NCBI GenBank assembly: GCA_018831195.1
Contig: JAHJDP010000034.1
Coordinates: forward strand, 18,812 to 82,811
Length of the DNA: 64,000 nucleotides
Source: Candidatus Eisenbacteria bacterium
GTDB taxonomy: Bacteria > Eisenbacteria > RBG-16-71-46 > CAIMUX01 > JAHJDP01
Direction of reading: 5' to 3'
Part shown: positions 62,323-64,000 of the stretch, in pieces
Layout of the letters: every line of letters starts with the position of its first letter
How positions within the stretch are numbered: position 1 is the stretch's first letter
Notes under the pieces: model-generated
The model's database searches: none
What the model was told of the DNA's origin: nothing
What the model saw: the letters and a program-made list of their open reading frames with translations, nothing else
Program-made: the position numbers and the translations under genes

Positions 62323-62353
62323 GGATAATTCATTGCCAATCAATGAGTTATCC
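62323..62353. repeat. Near-perfect inverted repeat beside the transposase remnant
   Basis: GGATAATTCATTG and CAATGAGTTATCC pair over 12 of 13 positions around CCAAT. It could be a former terminator or an insertion-sequence end. Confidence 0.5.
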
Positions 62354-62390
62354 GACATATCCCGCCGGGTGTCTGCTTGCCCGAGGGGAG

Positions 62391-62419
62391 CTGAAATGTG
62401 GGCCATTTTGTGGTATACT
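62391..62419 (+). promoter_or_regulatory. Candidate promoter of the CotH-type gene
   Basis: CTGAAA (62391-62396), 17 bases, then TATACT (62414-62419) preceded by TGG, an extended -10. It lies about 85 bases upstream of the predicted start. Confidence 0.4.
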
Positions 62420-62504
62420 CTATACAAAGCAACGGATTCGCCGAATCCCGGACATCCCCCGGAAACTTCTTGGATCGTCGTCGCTTATCAGGGAGGGTAC
62501 CGAG

Positions 62505-64000
62505 ATCAAGACAGCTCATCACATCTCAGCATTGGGACTCCTGCTCTGCATCTCCCTTCTCGCTTTGCCGGTCGCCGGATTCGGCGGCCCGGTTAACGGG
62601 CTCGAACCGCGCTCCGACGGCTCCTCCGGCTCACGTCTTCTCTACCGGGTCAACTGCGGGGGAGATACCCTGACCGATATCCATGGGGTGACCTACAGTC
62701 CCGACCGGGCCTGGAATGAGGGAATGGGGTACGGCTACATGGAAGGCGCCGCGACACTCACTTGGCATACGATCGGTGGAACCTATGATGAGCGCGCCTA
62801 CCTGACAGCGCGTCATAATTTCTTCCGCTATCGCTTCGCCGCTCCCAATGACCAGTATCTCGTGACCCTGGAGATGGTCGATTATGAAAGCCACGCTGTG
62901 GGTCAGAACGCTTTCGATATCTGGATTCAGGCGACTCAGGTGCAGACCGGGCTCGATATCTTCGACCGGGTGGAACGTGATTATGTTTTGAAATACCGGT
63001 ACCTCACAACGGTAACGGATGGTCTTTTATCCGTGACCGGTGTGCAATGGCCGCTGTCGCAGATCTCCACGATTGAGGTTCGTTCGGCTGAGCCGGATTT
63101 CGAGGCGCCGGAGATGCCGGTCATCGAGCAGGTTGTGAACAGCTTCGGCTGTGTTCTCCTGAATTGGTATGACAATACGGAGGAAGATCTTAAGGGTTAC
63201 CGCGTTTATCGCCGCCAGCTTCCCTCGGGATCTTGGGGGCAGATCAATACCGAATTGAGCCTGGTCAGCCGGTATCTTGATTTTAACGCCGATCCCGATC
63301 TGGTTTATCAATACCGGGTCGCGGCTGTGGATGTCTACAACAATGTAAGCAACTACACCGCCGTGGTGGAAGCCCATCCTCTCCATCATGAGGAGACGCT
63401 GCTGCCGCTCTTTCAGGTCACCATTGATCCCGCCGATTATGCGCTGTTGACCGCTTACCCCGACAGCGAGCTTTATGTGCCCGCCATTGTGGCCGTGAAC
63501 GACACGATCTACAGCGATGCCGAGATCCGCTACCGCGGAAATGTCATCCGCAAATTGATAAAGAAATCCTTCAAGGTGAAATTCTCCAGCGTGCATCCAT
63601 TCCGCGGCGAGGCCCGGAAAATCAACCTTACAGCCGAGTTCCCGGACAAGACTTTGTTAAGGGAAGAAGAGGCTTATCAGATGTTTCGGGATACCGGCGT
63701 GCCGGCCCCGGATACGGAACCGATCCATCTCGTCATCAACAATTACAACGTTGGAACCTACTTGATGGTCGAGCATCCGGATGAGCATTTTCTTGAGAAT
63801 CACAACCTGGAAGACAGCACTCTCATCTATAAATGTTATGACAGATTGGCGTTGCTGCCCGATTCAGCGGCCTATGAGGAGATGTATACAAAGGAGACCT
63901 TTGAAGACATAGAGAGCTGGGGAGACATTATTTCCCTGATCGAAATGTTAAATACGACGCCGTCTGCGGCGGTCTATGACAGCCTGATCCGCGTTTTCGA
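62505..64000 (+). CDS. Secreted malectin-like / FnIII / CotH-kinase family protein, truncated by window end, apparent AUC start
   Basis: The open frame runs off the window (about 498 codons seen). After a signal peptide (HISALGLLLCISLLALPVAGFGG), residues ~45-195 are malectin-like (RVNCGGDTLTDIHGV, TYSPDRAW). A fibronectin III-like unit follows (~215-295, NSFGCVLLNWYDNTEEDLKGYRVYR is typical). A CotH domain comes after (IRYRGNVIRKLIKKSFKVKF, GVPAPDTEPIHLVINNY). GGAGG lies 8 bases before ATC AAG ACA, exactly where MKT would be expected. No ATG, GTG or TTG occurs in frame upstream. The next start, TTG at 62532, would cut off the charged N-region of the signal peptide. Confidence 0.75.
   Translation, partial: MKTAHHISALGLLLCISLLALPVAGFGGPVNGLEPRSDGSSGSRLLYRVNCGGDTLTDIHGVTYSPDRAWNEGMGYGYMEGAATLTWHTIGGTYDERAYLTARHNFFRYRFAAPNDQYLVTLEMVDYESHAVGQNAFDIWIQATQVQTGLDIFDRVERDYVLKYRYLTTVTDGLLSVTGVQWPLSQISTIEVRSAEPDFEAPEMPVIEQVVNSFGCVLLNWYDNTEEDLKGYRVYRRQLPSGSWGQINTELSLVSRYLDFNADPDLVYQYRVAAVDVYNNVSNYTAVVEAHPLHHEETLLPLFQVTIDPADYALLTAYPDSELYVPAIVAVNDTIYSDAEIRYRGNVIRKLIKKSFKVKFSSVHPFRGEARKINLTAEFPDKTLLREEEAYQMFRDTGVPAPDTEPIHLVINNYNVGTYLMVEHPDEHFLENHNLEDSTLIYKCYDRLALLPDSAAYEEMYTKETFEDIESWGDIISLIEMLNTTPSAAVYDSLIRVF

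Noticed and set aside
62323..62353. Terminator for the DUF4143 ATPase gene
   Set aside because: It lies 320 bases past the stop codon and has no T-run on either side; kept only as an inverted repeat.

Overview
The window looks like a chromosomal segment of a moderately GC-rich, Gram-negative, anaerobically respiring or fermenting bacterium. Signal peptides, lipoboxes and beta-barrel ends show two membranes. Four secreted proteins (a multihaem cytochrome, a C25 protease, an FGE-fold protein and a beta-propeller protein) share a C-terminal FlgD-like Ig 'PNPF...GR.VR.L...WDG.D..G..V..GVYF' domain. That style is typical of the FCB group and neighbouring candidate phyla such as Eisenbacteria. The phylum is an inference; there is no rRNA or tRNA gene here.

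Layout. 0-9 kb: a truncated multihaem cytochrome, a beta-helix protein, tyrA and proC, a gingipain-type protease, and apbE. 7.8-28.7 kb (minus strand): a long energy-conservation locus. In transcription order it carries pyruvate:ferredoxin oxidoreductase, then korA, korB, an 859-aa PFOR-derived Fe-S protein, rnfB, a 1571-aa PFOR-like Fe-S protein, rnfC, rnfD, rnfG, rnfE, rnfA, a small Cys-rich NqrM-like membrane protein and apbE. The 2-oxoacid oxidoreductases should reduce ferredoxin and Rnf should oxidise it with NAD+ while pumping ions. The two giant proteins keep PFOR folds but have lost the thiamine-diphosphate catalytic signatures while keeping or adding Fe-S clusters. The C-terminal ferredoxin region of RnfB has lost several cysteines. 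I read this as a candidate undescribed electron-transfer scaffold joining oxoacid oxidation to Rnf.

29-45.7 kb: mixed genes. They include a radical SAM protein with unusual cysteine spacing, a tetrahaem cytochrome, a rubredoxin-like/MBL protein, an orphan DNA methyltransferase, a divergent GspE/PilB ATPase, a MEMO-AMMECR1 fusion, an antiporter, a glycosyltransferase, an S9 peptidase, a lipoprotein, a broken DUF4143 ATPase, an FGE-fold protein and a multihaem cytochrome.

46-60.6 kb: an accessory region. It holds a beta-propeller protein, a TIR-helical-FGE protein, two secreted caspase-like proteases, a beta-barrel protein, and two exported proteins that both end in a cystatin-like domain with the QVVAG inhibitor motif. 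This is the second candidate system: caspase-like proteases encoded beside cystatin-type inhibitors. 60.8-64 kb: an intact DUF4143 ATPase, transposase debris, and a truncated malectin/FnIII/CotH protein that appears to start with AUC.

At sequence scale, the palindromic octamer TTGTACAA occurs at least ten times, against about 0.4 expected, in different codon frames. This resembles the highly iterated palindromes of cyanobacteria. No CRISPR array, tRNA, rRNA or complete insertion sequence was seen.
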